Shown one piece after another: positions 6,055 through 13,284 of a DNA stretch of 17,306 nt. The stretch spans positions 1 through 17,306 of the forward strand of contig CAZDYP010000113.1 in assembly GCA_964509505.1 (NCBI GenBank), given 5' to 3'. Source of the stretch: CAZDYP01 sp964509505 (lineage in GTDB: Bacteria; Chloroflexota; Anaerolineae; JACRMK01). The stretch's first letter is position 1. Each line of letters starts with the position of its first letter. Made by a program: the position numbers and the translations under genes. The notes below the pieces were generated by a model. It had not been told where the DNA came from and ran no database searches. It saw only the letters and a program-made list of their open reading frames with translations.

Positions 6055-7428
6055 TTGCTGCGCGTCACGAATACTCTTCAGCAACGCCGTATCTTGTTCA
6101 GGCAGTATCGTGCGCGGGTCGAACAATACACGATCATGCTCGACGCGCGCAATGATGGGGGGCCATTGCTCTCGCAGCTTTTTCGCAAACGCATTGGGCT
6201 GTGCGACCTTGTATGCGAGCAAAAACGTCGGCAACCCTTCTTCGGGTAACGAGCCGCCGCCCACAGTGGATTGTCCCTCGCACACCTCCCAATCCCCCGC
6301 CAATGCGCCTCGCCATTGTTCCGCACGCTGGCGCAGTTGCTCTTTCTTCGCCGCAATCATGCGCCAAATCGGAATCTCCTTGGTTGCCTCGTCTTTCAAG
6401 TAATGTAACAAAGTCGCTTGCAGCCCTGCGAGCGTTACCTTGTCCACACGCAAGGCGCGTGTCATCGGATGCTTGCGAAGTTTGGCGATAGCATCTGCTT
6501 TGCCAACGATTAAACCCGCTTGTGGGCCTCCTAACAATTTGTCGCCGCTAAAACAGACAAGGTCTGCGCCTGCCTGCAAACTCTCCAGCGGCGTTGGTTC
6601 ATGCGGCAAACCGAACAACGCCGTGTCAATAAGCGCACCGCTGCCAAGGTCTTGTAGCGCCATCAGGTTGCGCTCTTTGGCTAGTTGCGCCATCTCCTCC
6701 AAGGACGCCGCTTCCGTGAAGCCAAGGATGCGGAAATTGCTCGGATGTACATGCAACAACAATGCTGTGTGTGGCGTGATGGCATTTGCAAAATCGGCAA
6801 GCCGTGTGCGGTTCGTCGCGCCAACTTCGACGAGCGTCGCGCCCGACTGTTCCATGATTTCGGGGATGCGAAAGCCGCCGCCGATTTCGATGAGCTGCCC
6901 ACGTGAGATGATCACCTCCTTGCCGCGCGCAAACGCCGCGAGGGAAAGCATCAGCGCGGCCGCGCAGTTGTTCACGACGAGCGCATCGCCCGCGCCGGTC
7001 AAGCGCTTGAGCAGCGCCGTTGCATGGAGATAGCGCGAACCGCGCTCACCATCCGTCACATTGTATTCGAGGTTCGAGTAGTTCGCACCAACTGCTTGCA
7101 TTGCCTTGAGCGCAGCAGCGGAAAGCGGCGCGCGTCCGAGATTGGTGTGGATGATGACGCCTGTCGCATTGATGACGGGATAGAGCGTCGGACGCACGCA
7201 CGCTTCGACGCGCACGCGAATATCATCGTACAGCAGTGCGGGCATCGGCGCATCGCCGCCTTTGCGGATAAGTGCGCGATAATCATCCAGCGCCGTGCGG
7301 CACGCCTCCAATGTCACTGTGCGTCCGTAGCGCGTGACCAAATCATGAATCGGCGGCGCGAGGAGCAATTGATCAATGGCGGGCAGTGCGCGCAGACGCG
7401 CTTGGAGTTGCGAATCGGATGATTGCAT
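6052..7428 (-). CDS. selA: L-seryl-tRNA(Sec) selenium transferase SelA
   Basis: SelA is a PLP enzyme that converts seryl-tRNA(Sec) to selenocysteinyl-tRNA(Sec) using selenophosphate. The 458-residue protein matches the family in length and motifs: NATGVIIHTNLGRAPLS at 87-103, SNLEYNVTDGERGSR at 118-132, NNCAAA at 153-158, and CFSGDKLLGGPQAG at 292-305 with Lys297 as the PLP Schiff-base lysine. The start is placed at ATG 7428. The frame can be read to a TTG at 7473, but that extension covers intergenic heptamers and overlaps the upstream gene. The hydrolase gene ends 25 bp upstream, so the two may be co-transcribed. No selB, selC, selD, SECIS-like element or obvious selenoprotein is present in the window. 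Confidence 0.95.
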   Translation of the reverse strand: MQSSDSQLQARLRALPAIDQLLLAPPIHDLVTRYGRTVTLEACRTALDDYRALIRKGGDAPMPALLYDDIRVRVEACVRPTLYPVINATGVIIHTNLGRAPLSAAALKAMQAVGANYSNLEYNVTDGERGSRYLHATALLKRLTGAGDALVVNNCAAALMLSLAAFARGKEVIISRGQLIEIGGGFRIPEIMEQSGATLVEVGATNRTRLADFANAITPHTALLLHVHPSNFRILGFTEAASLEEMAQLAKERNLMALQDLGSGALIDTALFGLPHEPTPLESLQAGADLVCFSGDKLLGGPQAGLIVGKADAIAKLRKHPMTRALRVDKVTLAGLQATLLHYLKDEATKEIPIWRMIAAKKEQLRQRAEQWRGALAGDWEVCEGQSTVGGGSLPEEGLPTFLLAYKVAQPNAFAKKLREQWPPIIARVEHDRVLFDPRTILPEQDTALLKSIRDAQQ

Positions 7429-7429
7429 T

Positions 7430-7457
7430 CTTTCGTGTTTCGTCTTTCTCGATTCAC
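7430..7457. repeat. Short single-arm heptamer tract before selA
   Basis: Four in-phase 7-bp units (CTTTCGT, GTTTCGT, then two diverged) fill the 25-bp space between the hydrolase stop and the selA start. There is no opposing arm, so this looks like a short or decayed array. Confidence 0.5.
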
Positions 7458-8308
7458 TGCCCTGTCTGCGCAATAAATTCTCTAATGTAAGCGATAACCT
7501 TCTCGGGCTGTTCGTGAATTACCCAATGCGTGCCATCGGGAATGCGTTTGATGGTCAGGTCAGGCACATAGTGTTCGAGACCGTCGAGATTGCCGGTCAA
7601 GAGCGCCGTGTCTTGCTCGCCCCAGATAACCAGGGTGGGCACGTTGACGTTGGACGACGCTGGCGCGAGCGCGCTGCTTGCGCTGCGCCCCGTCATCGCG
7701 CGATAATAATTGAGTCCGCCTGTGAGCGCACCAGGTTGTGACCAGGCTGCGATGTATTGTTGCTTTTCCTCTTCGCTCCCGAAGAGTTTGCCGCCGAACA
7801 ACGCGTCGGTCAGTCGCGCGTAGTTGTTCTCTGACAAAATTTGTTCGGCTTGTGAGCTGCGAAACAATTGCATATACGCGCTCGCCCGTTGTTGCGCGGG
7901 ATTGTGGGTGAGCTCGCGGCGAAAGATGGCGCCGTGTGGCGCGTTGATGATGATGAGTTGGTCGAGCCAGTCAGGATGCGCCATCGCAAAATTCCAGGCG
8001 ACCACGCCGCCCCAATCGTGTCCGACGAGCGTGAAGCGTTTGTAGCCTAAATGCTCCGCGAGGGCGCGCACATCTTCAACCAAATGATGCATCTGATATT
8101 GCTCGAGCTCGACTGGTTTGGCTGATAGGTTGTAACCGCGCATGTCGGGCGCAATCGCCAAATGATCCTTGCCGAACTCCGGCAGCAGATTACGCCACTC
8201 ACGCCAAAATTCAGGAAAGCCGTGCAAGAACAACATGAGAGGACCAGCGCCCTCTGCAACATAATGCAAACGAATGTTATTCACCTCAGCATACGCATGC
8301 GTGGACAT
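7454..8308 (-). CDS. Alpha/beta hydrolase, epoxide hydrolase / haloalkane dehalogenase type
   Basis: The 284-residue protein is a soluble alpha/beta-fold hydrolase with an aspartate nucleophile: GHDWGG with Asp98. Supporting features are the oxyanion loop HGFPEFW (29-35), Asp233 in WGEQDTAL as the likely acid, and His261 in DGTHWV. A GGLNYYRAM segment (197-205) matches the cap-domain tyrosine region of epoxide hydrolases, which argues for epoxide hydrolase over dehalogenase. The expected reaction is hydrolysis of an epoxide to a diol; the substrate is unknown. The start at 8308 is set by GGAG eight bases upstream. A frame-open TTG at 8329 would remove that site. The stop lies 25 bp before selA. 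A second, unrelated-type hydrolase is encoded upstream on the same strand. Confidence 0.88.
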   Translation of the reverse strand: MSTHAYAEVNNIRLHYVAEGAGPLMLFLHGFPEFWREWRNLLPEFGKDHLAIAPDMRGYNLSAKPVELEQYQMHHLVEDVRALAEHLGYKRFTLVGHDWGGVVAWNFAMAHPDWLDQLIIINAPHGAIFRRELTHNPAQQRASAYMQLFRSSQAEQILSENNYARLTDALFGGKLFGSEEEKQQYIAAWSQPGALTGGLNYYRAMTGRSASSALAPASSNVNVPTLVIWGEQDTALLTGNLDGLEHYVPDLTIKRIPDGTHWVIHEQPEKVIAYIREFIAQTGQ

Positions 8309-8331
8309 AAGTGGGGCTCCTTCAATCAACC

Positions 8332-8385
8332 TCAGTCAACGTAAGTGTTGGTGTGGAACAGCGAACAGCGTAGAATTTTATACAC
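8332..8385 (-). other. Possible 17-codon leader ORF upstream of the hydrolase
   Basis: A GTG at 8385 preceded by AAGGAGG and four T opens a 17-residue frame (starting VYKILRCS) that stops 23 bp before the hydrolase ATG. The strong ribosome site is the only argument. The same bases could be a promoter spacer, so the two readings compete. Confidence 0.2.
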
Positions 8386-8407
8386 AAAACCTCCTTGCGC
8401 GAAACAA
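8377..8407 (-). promoter_or_regulatory. Candidate promoter for the epoxide hydrolase-type gene
   Basis: On the minus strand TTGTTT (8402-8407) and TATAAA (8377-8382) are 19 bp apart, about 70 bp upstream of the hydrolase start. The spacer is longer than ideal. Near it lies a 12-bp palindrome GCGCTGCAGCGC (8419-8430). Confidence 0.35.
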
Positions 8408-8475
8408 ACGCTCACTCTGCGCTGCAGCGCTTGACTATCAGCTTTCACTTGGCGTAGGCTGGAATTGAACGCTGT

Positions 8476-9348
8476 TCACCGCAAGAACTCCCGCATAGCG
8501 GCTACGATTTTATGCGGCGCTTCCATCAGCACGAGATGTCCACCGTCAGGCACTTCGACCAATTTCATTTGGGGCCACACGGGGGCAATTTCCTCTACCC
8601 GCGTCGTGCCCATCACCGAAGGTCCCGTGCCGTGAATGACCAACACTGGCGCGCGCAGGTGTAGTAAATCGGGCCACGGATCGAATGCAGGGAACGACAT
8701 ATAAATGTCTGCTTCCACGTCGGGCGCACAACACAACTCAATTTCGCCGTCGGCGGTCGGCACGGTGGCATGGCGCGCGAACAAGTCGAGCATCTCAGGC
8801 GTCCATGAGTTGTAGGGTGGACGGCTACCCAACGTCGCCTTGAGCTCGTCGGGGTTCGCCCAGCGCGAGCGACGTTTGCGTGTGCGTTCGATGAACGGCG
8901 ATGGTTGCGTGGGCGCGTTGCCGAAGCCAGCGCGCGGGCGAATCGTTGGCTCAATCAAGATCATGCGTGCAATGCGGTCAGGCTCACGCACCGCTGTTAC
9001 TGCAATCGAGGTCGCGCCCGACGAATGCCCCAAGCCAATCGCGTCGCGCAAGTCCAATGCCCGTGCGAAATGTTGGAAATCCAACGCCGTGTGATGCCAC
9101 GTATGCTCACGCGCTGTTTTGTCGCTACGTCCATGGCCGCGTTGGTCGAGCGCAATATAATGATAATCGTCGCCCAGCTCGCGCAACACGGGCAGCCACA
9201 ACTCCGAGACGAAGCCTGTGGCATGATAGCAGACGATGGTTGGCTTGTCGCGCGCATTGTCGCTTTCCAAATAACGAAAGCGCAAGCCGTTGATGGTCAC
9301 AAATTGTTCGGTGAATTGCATGGGTTGATTCTCAAGAGGCGTTATCAT
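8476..9348 (-). CDS. Alpha/beta hydrolase with serine nucleophile
   Basis: The 290-residue protein has an alpha/beta-hydrolase fold with a nucleophile elbow GHSSG (Ser109), oxyanion segment YHATGF (41-46), the DQRGHGRSD loop (68-76) and a catalytic His271 in PDGGHLV. The usual acid after strand 7 is not apparent: VIHGTGPSVMG has no Asp, so the acid may lie elsewhere, for example Glu133 in LIEPT. It could be an esterase, lactonase or C-C hydrolase; substrate cannot be told. ATG 9348 is a real start, but ATG 9321 (nine residues shorter) lies closer to the fold and gives a more normal leader below the promoter at 9364-9394. It is separated by 167 bp from the next hydrolase. Confidence 0.82.
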   Translation of the reverse strand: MITPLENQPMQFTEQFVTINGLRFRYLESDNARDKPTIVCYHATGFVSELWLPVLRELGDDYHYIALDQRGHGRSDKTAREHTWHHTALDFQHFARALDLRDAIGLGHSSGATSIAVTAVREPDRIARMILIEPTIRPRAGFGNAPTQPSPFIERTRKRRSRWANPDELKATLGSRPPYNSWTPEMLDLFARHATVPTADGEIELCCAPDVEADIYMSFPAFDPWPDLLHLRAPVLVIHGTGPSVMGTTRVEEIAPVWPQMKLVEVPDGGHLVLMEAPHKIVAAMREFLR

Positions 9349-9363
9349 GGTGAAGGTTTCGCT

Positions 9364-9394
9364 ATTGTAGCATGTTTCTCGGCTTACAGGTCAA
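9364..9394 (-). promoter_or_regulatory. Candidate promoter for the serine hydrolase gene
   Basis: On the minus strand TTGACC (9389-9394) and TACAAT (9364-9369) are separated by 19 bp, with a TG extension just before the -10. Start of transcription would be near 9357, only nine bases from ATG 9348, which favours the downstream start at 9321. Confidence 0.45.
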
Positions 9395-9421
9395 TGCGGC
9401 GCGCCATACGCGTCAGAGGTG

Positions 9422-9863
9422 AGCGGCATTATTCGCGCTGAACAGCGCAAGCGTGAGCAACTGTGCAATTTGTATCGCGCGGCGACGCAGAATTTTCCGC
9501 AACAGCAGTTAGACAAGTTTTTAACTTGTCTGTGTAGGCAAGTTGCAAACTTGCCCTACANNNNNNNNNNNNNNNNNNNNNNNNNNNNNNNNNNNNNNNN
9601 NNNNNNNNNNNNNNNNNNNNNNNNNNNNNNNNNNNNNNNNNNNNNNNNNNNNNNNNNNNNCAGTTAGACAAGTTTTTAACTTGTCTGTGTAGGCAAGTTG
9701 CAAACTTGCCCTACACCCCCACCAGCGGCATTATTCGCGCTGAACAGCGCAAGCGTGAGCAACTGTGCAATTTGTATCGCGCGGCGACGCAGAATTTTCC
9801 GCAACAGCAGTTAGACAAGTTTTTAACTTGTCTGTGTAGGCAAGTTGCAAACTTGCCCTACAT
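9422..9863. repeat. 147-bp tandem repeat with paired hairpins, copy number unresolved
   Basis: A unit beginning AGCGGCATTATTCGC occurs at 9422 and again at 9724, and the last part of another unit occupies 9661-9723. CAGTTAGAC at 9661 recurs at 9808, giving a period of 147 bp. Copies look identical apart from the last bases. Each unit ends with two hairpins: AGACAAGTT/AACTTGTCT around three T, and GTAGGCAAGTT/AACTTGCCCTAC. Both share the core CAAGTT/AACTTG. The 100 N lie within the array, so at least three copies exist and the true number is unknown. The array lies downstream of the minus-strand helicase gene and upstream of the hydrolase promoter. I see no gene here. Confidence 0.92.
9561..9660. 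other. Assembly gap (100 N)
   Basis: Exactly 100 undetermined bases, a conventional placeholder length. The repeat spacing across it (302 bp between full units) is not a multiple of 147, so the gap size is not real. Confidence 0.99.
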
Positions 9864-9903
9864 CCCCACGACGGGATTAATTTCTTGCGGTTTTGTTTTT
9901 CCG

Positions 9904-11136
9904 CTAAACGCCATGTCGCAGCGGCAACGCGCGTCTGCGTTGGAAATTCTGCTTGCCCCAACTGCGTGCGCTATGGGTGACAGGTGGATGCGTAGGCGGA
10001 GGTGGGACGACTTGATAGCTCGCGCCAGCCAACCGCCGCCGCTCGATGCGTTGTTGCAACTGCGTTTCGATCTTGCGTACCATCAGCTCATCGGTCGGCG
10101 TGACCAGCGTGTACGCGCTGCCCATTGCCTGCGCGCGCCCTGTGCGCCCGATGCGATGCACGTAATCTTCCAGTTGTACTGGCACATCATAGTTGATGAC
10201 ATGCGAGACGCCCGCCACGTCGAGTCCGCGCGCGGCGATGTCCGTCGCTACCAACACGCGCGCATGTCCGCGTCGAAATGCCTCCAGCGCCGCCGTGCGT
10301 TGTCCCTGTGTGCGATTGCCATGAATCACCGAAGCGTGGATACCTGTACCGCGCAGCTGTTTCACCAGCCGGTCCGCGCGATGTTTCGTGCGCGCAAACA
10401 CCAGCACACTTTCCATGTCGTCGGCGCGCAACAAGGTTTGCAACACCTCCGCCTTCTGTGGCTCTGCCACAAGATAGAACGCTTGGGCGATGGCCGCAGG
10501 CGGCGTCGCCGTTTCGATTTGGATGCGTCGCGCTTGCCGTGTGACCTCGCGCGCGAGACTCATGATGGACGGCACTAACGTCGCCGAGAACAACATCGTC
10601 TGTCGCTCGTGCGGCAACAACTTCACGATGCGGCGCAAGTCGGGCAAGAAGCCGACATCCAACATGCGGTCCGCCTCGTCGAGCACCAACACTTCGAGCG
10701 CGCCAAACGCGAGATGGTTGCGTTCGACATGATCGAGCAAACGGCCCGGCGTGGCGACAACGACATCCGCGCCCTGACGAAGCAGATGCGCTTGTTGCCC
10801 CAACCCAACTCCTCCGTAAATTGCAACCGTCTTCAAATGCGTCAGGCGACTCAGCTGCTTGGCGTGCGCTTCGATTTGCAAGGCGAGCTCGCGTGTCGGC
10901 GCGACGATCAACGCGCGCGGGTGGCGTGTGCGCGCCTCCGTGGTCAGCAAGCGGTGCAAGCTGGGCAGCAGATAAGCCGCCGTTTTGCCGGTGCCTGTTT
11001 CAGCCGAGCCTAAGATGTCCTCACCCGCCAACGCTGGCGGCAACGTCGCAGCTTGAATGGGGGTGGGTTGCTGAAAGCGTAACTGACGTAAGGTTGTCAA
11101 TAGACGCGCGTCCAGCGAGAATTGATTGAAACTCAC
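9904..11136 (-). CDS. DEAD-box ATP-dependent RNA helicase
   Basis: The 410-residue protein carries all DEAD-box motifs in order: Q motif ending TPIQ (25-28), motif I AETGTGKT (45-52), Ia PTRELALQ (80-87), TPGR (129-132), DEAD (153-156), SAT (184-186), V ATDIAARGLD (298-307) and VI HRIGRTGR (327-334). It unwinds RNA duplexes with ATP, as RhlE/CsdA-type proteins do in ribosome assembly or cold adaptation. After the core (to about 365) there is only a short basic, proline-rich tail. The start is a GTG at 11136 with AGGAG four bases upstream. A frame-open TTG at 11217 is rejected because it falls in a leader hairpin region. The leader carries a promoter and a terminator-like hairpin, suggesting attenuation. 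The gene stands alone and is followed by the 147-bp repeat array. Confidence 0.95.
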   Translation of the reverse strand: MSFNQFSLDARLLTTLRQLRFQQPTPIQAATLPPALAGEDILGSAETGTGKTAAYLLPSLHRLLTTEARTRHPRALIVAPTRELALQIEAHAKQLSRLTHLKTVAIYGGVGLGQQAHLLRQGADVVVATPGRLLDHVERNHLAFGALEVLVLDEADRMLDVGFLPDLRRIVKLLPHERQTMLFSATLVPSIMSLAREVTRQARRIQIETATPPAAIAQAFYLVAEPQKAEVLQTLLRADDMESVLVFARTKHRADRLVKQLRGTGIHASVIHGNRTQGQRTAALEAFRRGHARVLVATDIAARGLDVAGVSHVINYDVPVQLEDYVHRIGRTGRAQAMGSAYTLVTPTDELMVRKIETQLQQRIERRRLAGASYQVVPPPPTHPPVTHSARSWGKQNFQRRRALPLRHGV

Positions 11137-11203
11137 AAAACTCCTTGTATGCGGTGCTAAATTTGCCGAGGTGAACGACCGCGGGGACACAACGGGTCGA
11201 GGG

Positions 11204-11246
11204 GGTAAAAAACGCAAATGCCGCTCGGCACAAAACCGGGCGGCAT
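11204..11246 (-). promoter_or_regulatory. Terminator-like hairpin in the helicase leader (possible attenuator)
   Basis: ATGCCGC at 11218-11224 pairs with GCGGCAT at 11240-11246, extended by a mostly paired inner stem around a 7-nt loop. On the minus strand it is followed after a few bases by a run of six T. It lies about 80-110 nt upstream of the GTG start and downstream of the predicted promoter, so it would act on the helicase transcript. A second small hairpin, CTCGT/ACGAG at 11263-11277, lies near the predicted 5' end. Confidence 0.5.
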
Positions 11247-11281
11247 CTCTGAACCGGATTTACTCGTCTCTAACGAGGGAA

Positions 11282-11310
11282 ACTATAACAGGCTATGCCG
11301 ATTTCGGCAA
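11282..11310 (-). promoter_or_regulatory. Candidate promoter for the DEAD-box helicase
   Basis: On the minus strand TTGCCG (11305-11310) and TATAGT (11282-11287) are exactly 17 bp apart. Transcription would begin near 11275 and give a leader of about 140 nt that contains the terminator-like hairpin. Confidence 0.5.
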
Positions 11311-11429
11311 AATGCGGAGACTCGTTGGAAACTTGCCCAACCCTGGCGAAAGATGAACGCCACATTAGAATTTCCTCGCACTGAAACTTCTCTGACGTTC
11401 CAGGCGTGATACCCCTCAGAGCAACAACT

Positions 11430-11478
11430 TTCCAAATCCTCAATCCCATATCCCAACTTCCAATTACTGATCACTTTT
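11430..11478. repeat. Single-arm heptamer tract upstream of DUF1800
   Basis: Seven in-phase 7-bp units, for example TTCCAAA at 11430, TCCCATA at 11444 and TTCCAAT at 11458. No complementary arm was found upstream. This is the one tract sitting at gene 5' ends and not 3' ends. Confidence 0.5.
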
Positions 11479-11503
11479 TACTCTCCACCTTCAGGAGGAC
11501 ATA

Positions 11504-13183
11504 ATGCCCCTCACCCGCAGACAATTTCTCGTCGGCGCAGCAGCGACCACGGCAGCCGCCACGACCGTCGCCTGCACGCCCGATTGGATGAGCAACCTCG
11601 ACGAGAAGCCGCCCACGACGACGCAAGCAACGCCATCGGTTGTCACCGCTCCCACACCTTACACGACAGGCGCCGTCACGTGGACGCCGACGCCGCCCGC
11701 ACTTGCAGCCAAGCCATCGCCTATCATGCTCGCGTTGAATCGCATGACGTTTGGCGCGCGCCCAGGCGATGTCGAGCGCGTCGCCCAAATGGGATTGGAG
11801 AACTACATCGAGCAACAGCTCAATCCAAACAGCATTGACGACAGCGCATTGGACAAAATCCTCGCAGCCTATCCAACGCTCACGATGAGCCAAGCGGAAT
11901 TGCTTGAAAAATATCCACGCCCACAACCGCAGGCGCGTCCCACACCCGCCCCCAATGGACAGCGTCCAACCCCACCGCCGCCAGCCGCGCGCCCCAAAGG
12001 GCCCCAGACCATTGTGGAAGAACTACAAGAGGCGACCTTGCTACGCGCTATCTACAGCGAACGCCAATTGTATGAAATGCTGGTGGACTTCTGGAGCAAT
12101 CATTTCAACATCTATATCCGCAAAGGTCAAATCGAATACATGAAGACGGTGGATGACCGTGAAGTGATTCGCAAGCACGCACTTGGCAAGTTCCGCGACA
12201 TGCTGCTTGCCAGCGCGAAAAGTCCCGCGATGTTGGATTACCTCGACAATCGGGTGAGTGTGAAAGGCAAGCCCAACGAAAATTATGCGCGCGAGATCAT
12301 GGAGCTGCACACGCTCGGCGTGGACGGCGGCTACACGTATGCGGATATTCAAAACGTCGCGCGGGCATTCACGGGTTGGACGGTTGCGGGTCCGCGACAA
12401 GGCTCTGGTTATCTCTTCAATGCGCGTCAACATGACGATGATGAGAAGATTGTGCTAGGTGTGAAACTTCCCAAGGGCGGCGGCGAAAGCGATGGCATCA
12501 AGGTCATTGACATTCTGTGCAAGCATCCATCCACGGCGACTTACTTGGCGACGAAGCTCGTGCGTCGCTTCGTTTCGGACAATCCGCCTGAGTCGCTCGT
12601 GAAGAAAGTCGCCGCCGCTTATCAGCAAAGCGACGGCGACATCAAAACGATGATGCGCACGCTGCTCAAATCAGACGAGTTCAAAAATTCCTATGGGCAG
12701 AAAGTGCGCCGTCCCCTAGAGTTTCTCGTTGGCGTCATCCGCGCGTTGGATGTGAAAGTGACCGACAAAGAAGCCGACATCGTGCGGATGGCGCTCGTGC
12801 CATTGGGGCAGCCATTGTTTGTCTGGCCCACGCCCGACGGGTATCCCGATCAAATGGACGCCTGGATTAACACGAATGGAATGTTGGCGCGTTGGAACAT
12901 CGTGTTGAATCTGGTGCAGGATGGGCCCGCGCGCGGCGCGCAGATCCGCGCCGATGTATTCACGCCAACCAAACAAGCAGGCGCAAAGACCGCCGCCGAA
13001 GTCGCAGACTATTGGATACAACGGCTGCTTGGTCGCGCCATGTCCACAGCCGACCGCGAGCAAATCATCAAGTATATGAATGATGGCAACAAACCATTTG
13101 ACGCGAACGACAACACCGCACGCATCAAACTCGCAGGCGCCGTTGCGTTGGTTTTGTCATCGCCTGACTATCAATATCGTTAA
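11504..13183 (+). CDS. DUF1800 family protein, Tat-exported
   Basis: The 559-residue protein opens with a twin-arginine signal (TRRQFLVGAAATT, residues 4-16). Cys24 in TVAC could be a lipobox cysteine, though the -3 residue is Thr. A Thr/Pro-rich linker (37-72) precedes the DUF1800 domain, which begins LALNRMTFGARPGDVERV (76-93). A proline-rich insert at 138-168 splits it, and family segments WSNHFNIYI (197-205), NENYAREIMELHTLGV, and AFTGWTV follow. DUF1800 proteins are exported, of unknown biochemistry, and are commonly encoded next to DUF1501 proteins, as here. AGGAGG six bases upstream fixes the start. The DUF1501 gene follows after a 101-bp spacer made of a heptamer array, so the two are probably one transcription unit whose ratio may be set by the hairpin. 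Confidence 0.92.
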   Translation: MPLTRRQFLVGAAATTAAATTVACTPDWMSNLDEKPPTTTQATPSVVTAPTPYTTGAVTWTPTPPALAAKPSPIMLALNRMTFGARPGDVERVAQMGLENYIEQQLNPNSIDDSALDKILAAYPTLTMSQAELLEKYPRPQPQARPTPAPNGQRPTPPPPAARPKGPQTIVEELQEATLLRAIYSERQLYEMLVDFWSNHFNIYIRKGQIEYMKTVDDREVIRKHALGKFRDMLLASAKSPAMLDYLDNRVSVKGKPNENYAREIMELHTLGVDGGYTYADIQNVARAFTGWTVAGPRQGSGYLFNARQHDDDEKIVLGVKLPKGGGESDGIKVIDILCKHPSTATYLATKLVRRFVSDNPPESLVKKVAAAYQQSDGDIKTMMRTLLKSDEFKNSYGQKVRRPLEFLVGVIRALDVKVTDKEADIVRMALVPLGQPLFVWPTPDGYPDQMDAWINTNGMLARWNIVLNLVQDGPARGAQIRADVFTPTKQAGAKTAAEVADYWIQRLLGRAMSTADREQIIKYMNDGNKPFDANDNTARIKLAGAVALVLSSPDYQYR

Positions 13184-13265
13184 GTGCAAGTGCCAAGTGT
13201 CAAGTGTCAAGTGTCAAGCGCACAAATCACATGACACCTGACACCTGACAAGTGACACGTGACAC
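13182..13265. repeat. Mirrored heptamer array between DUF1800 and DUF1501
   Basis: Twelve in-phase 7-bp units. AGTGTCA is repeated exactly three times (13196-13216) on the left, and ATGACAC, CTGACAC and GTGACAC (twice, 13252-13265) lie on the right. The right units contain the complement of the left ones and are followed by five T. It begins on the DUF1800 stop codon and lies within a probable operon, so it may be a partial terminator or an mRNA-end stabiliser. Confidence 0.9.
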
Positions 13266-13284
13266 TTTTTCAAGGAGACCTCCT

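Larger units (their letters stand above)
11137..11503. other. Divergent intergenic region, helicase and DUF1800 genes
   Basis: This 367-bp region separates two divergent genes. On the helicase side it holds a promoter (11282-11310) and a leader hairpin (11204-11246). On the DUF1800 side it holds a one-arm heptamer tract (11430-11478) and a strong AGGAGG (11493-11498). Between 11311 and 11429 I see only GTTGGAAACTTGCCC, which resembles the hairpin core of the 147-bp repeat. No plus-strand promoter could be named. Confidence 0.6.

Noticed and set aside
6052..9348. selC tRNA or SECIS element near selA
   Set aside because: No long-acceptor tRNA-like fold with a TCA anticodon was visible in the gaps, and no in-frame TGA gene was seen.
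9422..9863. CRISPR array
   Set aside because: Units are 147 bp and repeat end to end with no unique spacers, and no cas genes are present.
9706..10578. Plus-strand 290-codon ORF including the 49-codon repeat
   Set aside because: Most of it lies antisense to the clear DEAD-box helicase and the rest is hairpin repeat, so the openness is a by-product of the repeat lacking stops.
11137..11217. Upstream TTG start for the helicase at 11217
   Set aside because: It would read through the leader hairpin's T run, while GTG 11136 has an AGGAG at proper spacing and fits the Q-motif start.
13252..13284. GTG start for DUF1501 at 13252
   Set aside because: The codons fall in the heptamer repeat and ribosome site. 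ATG 13285 directly opens the Tat signal.
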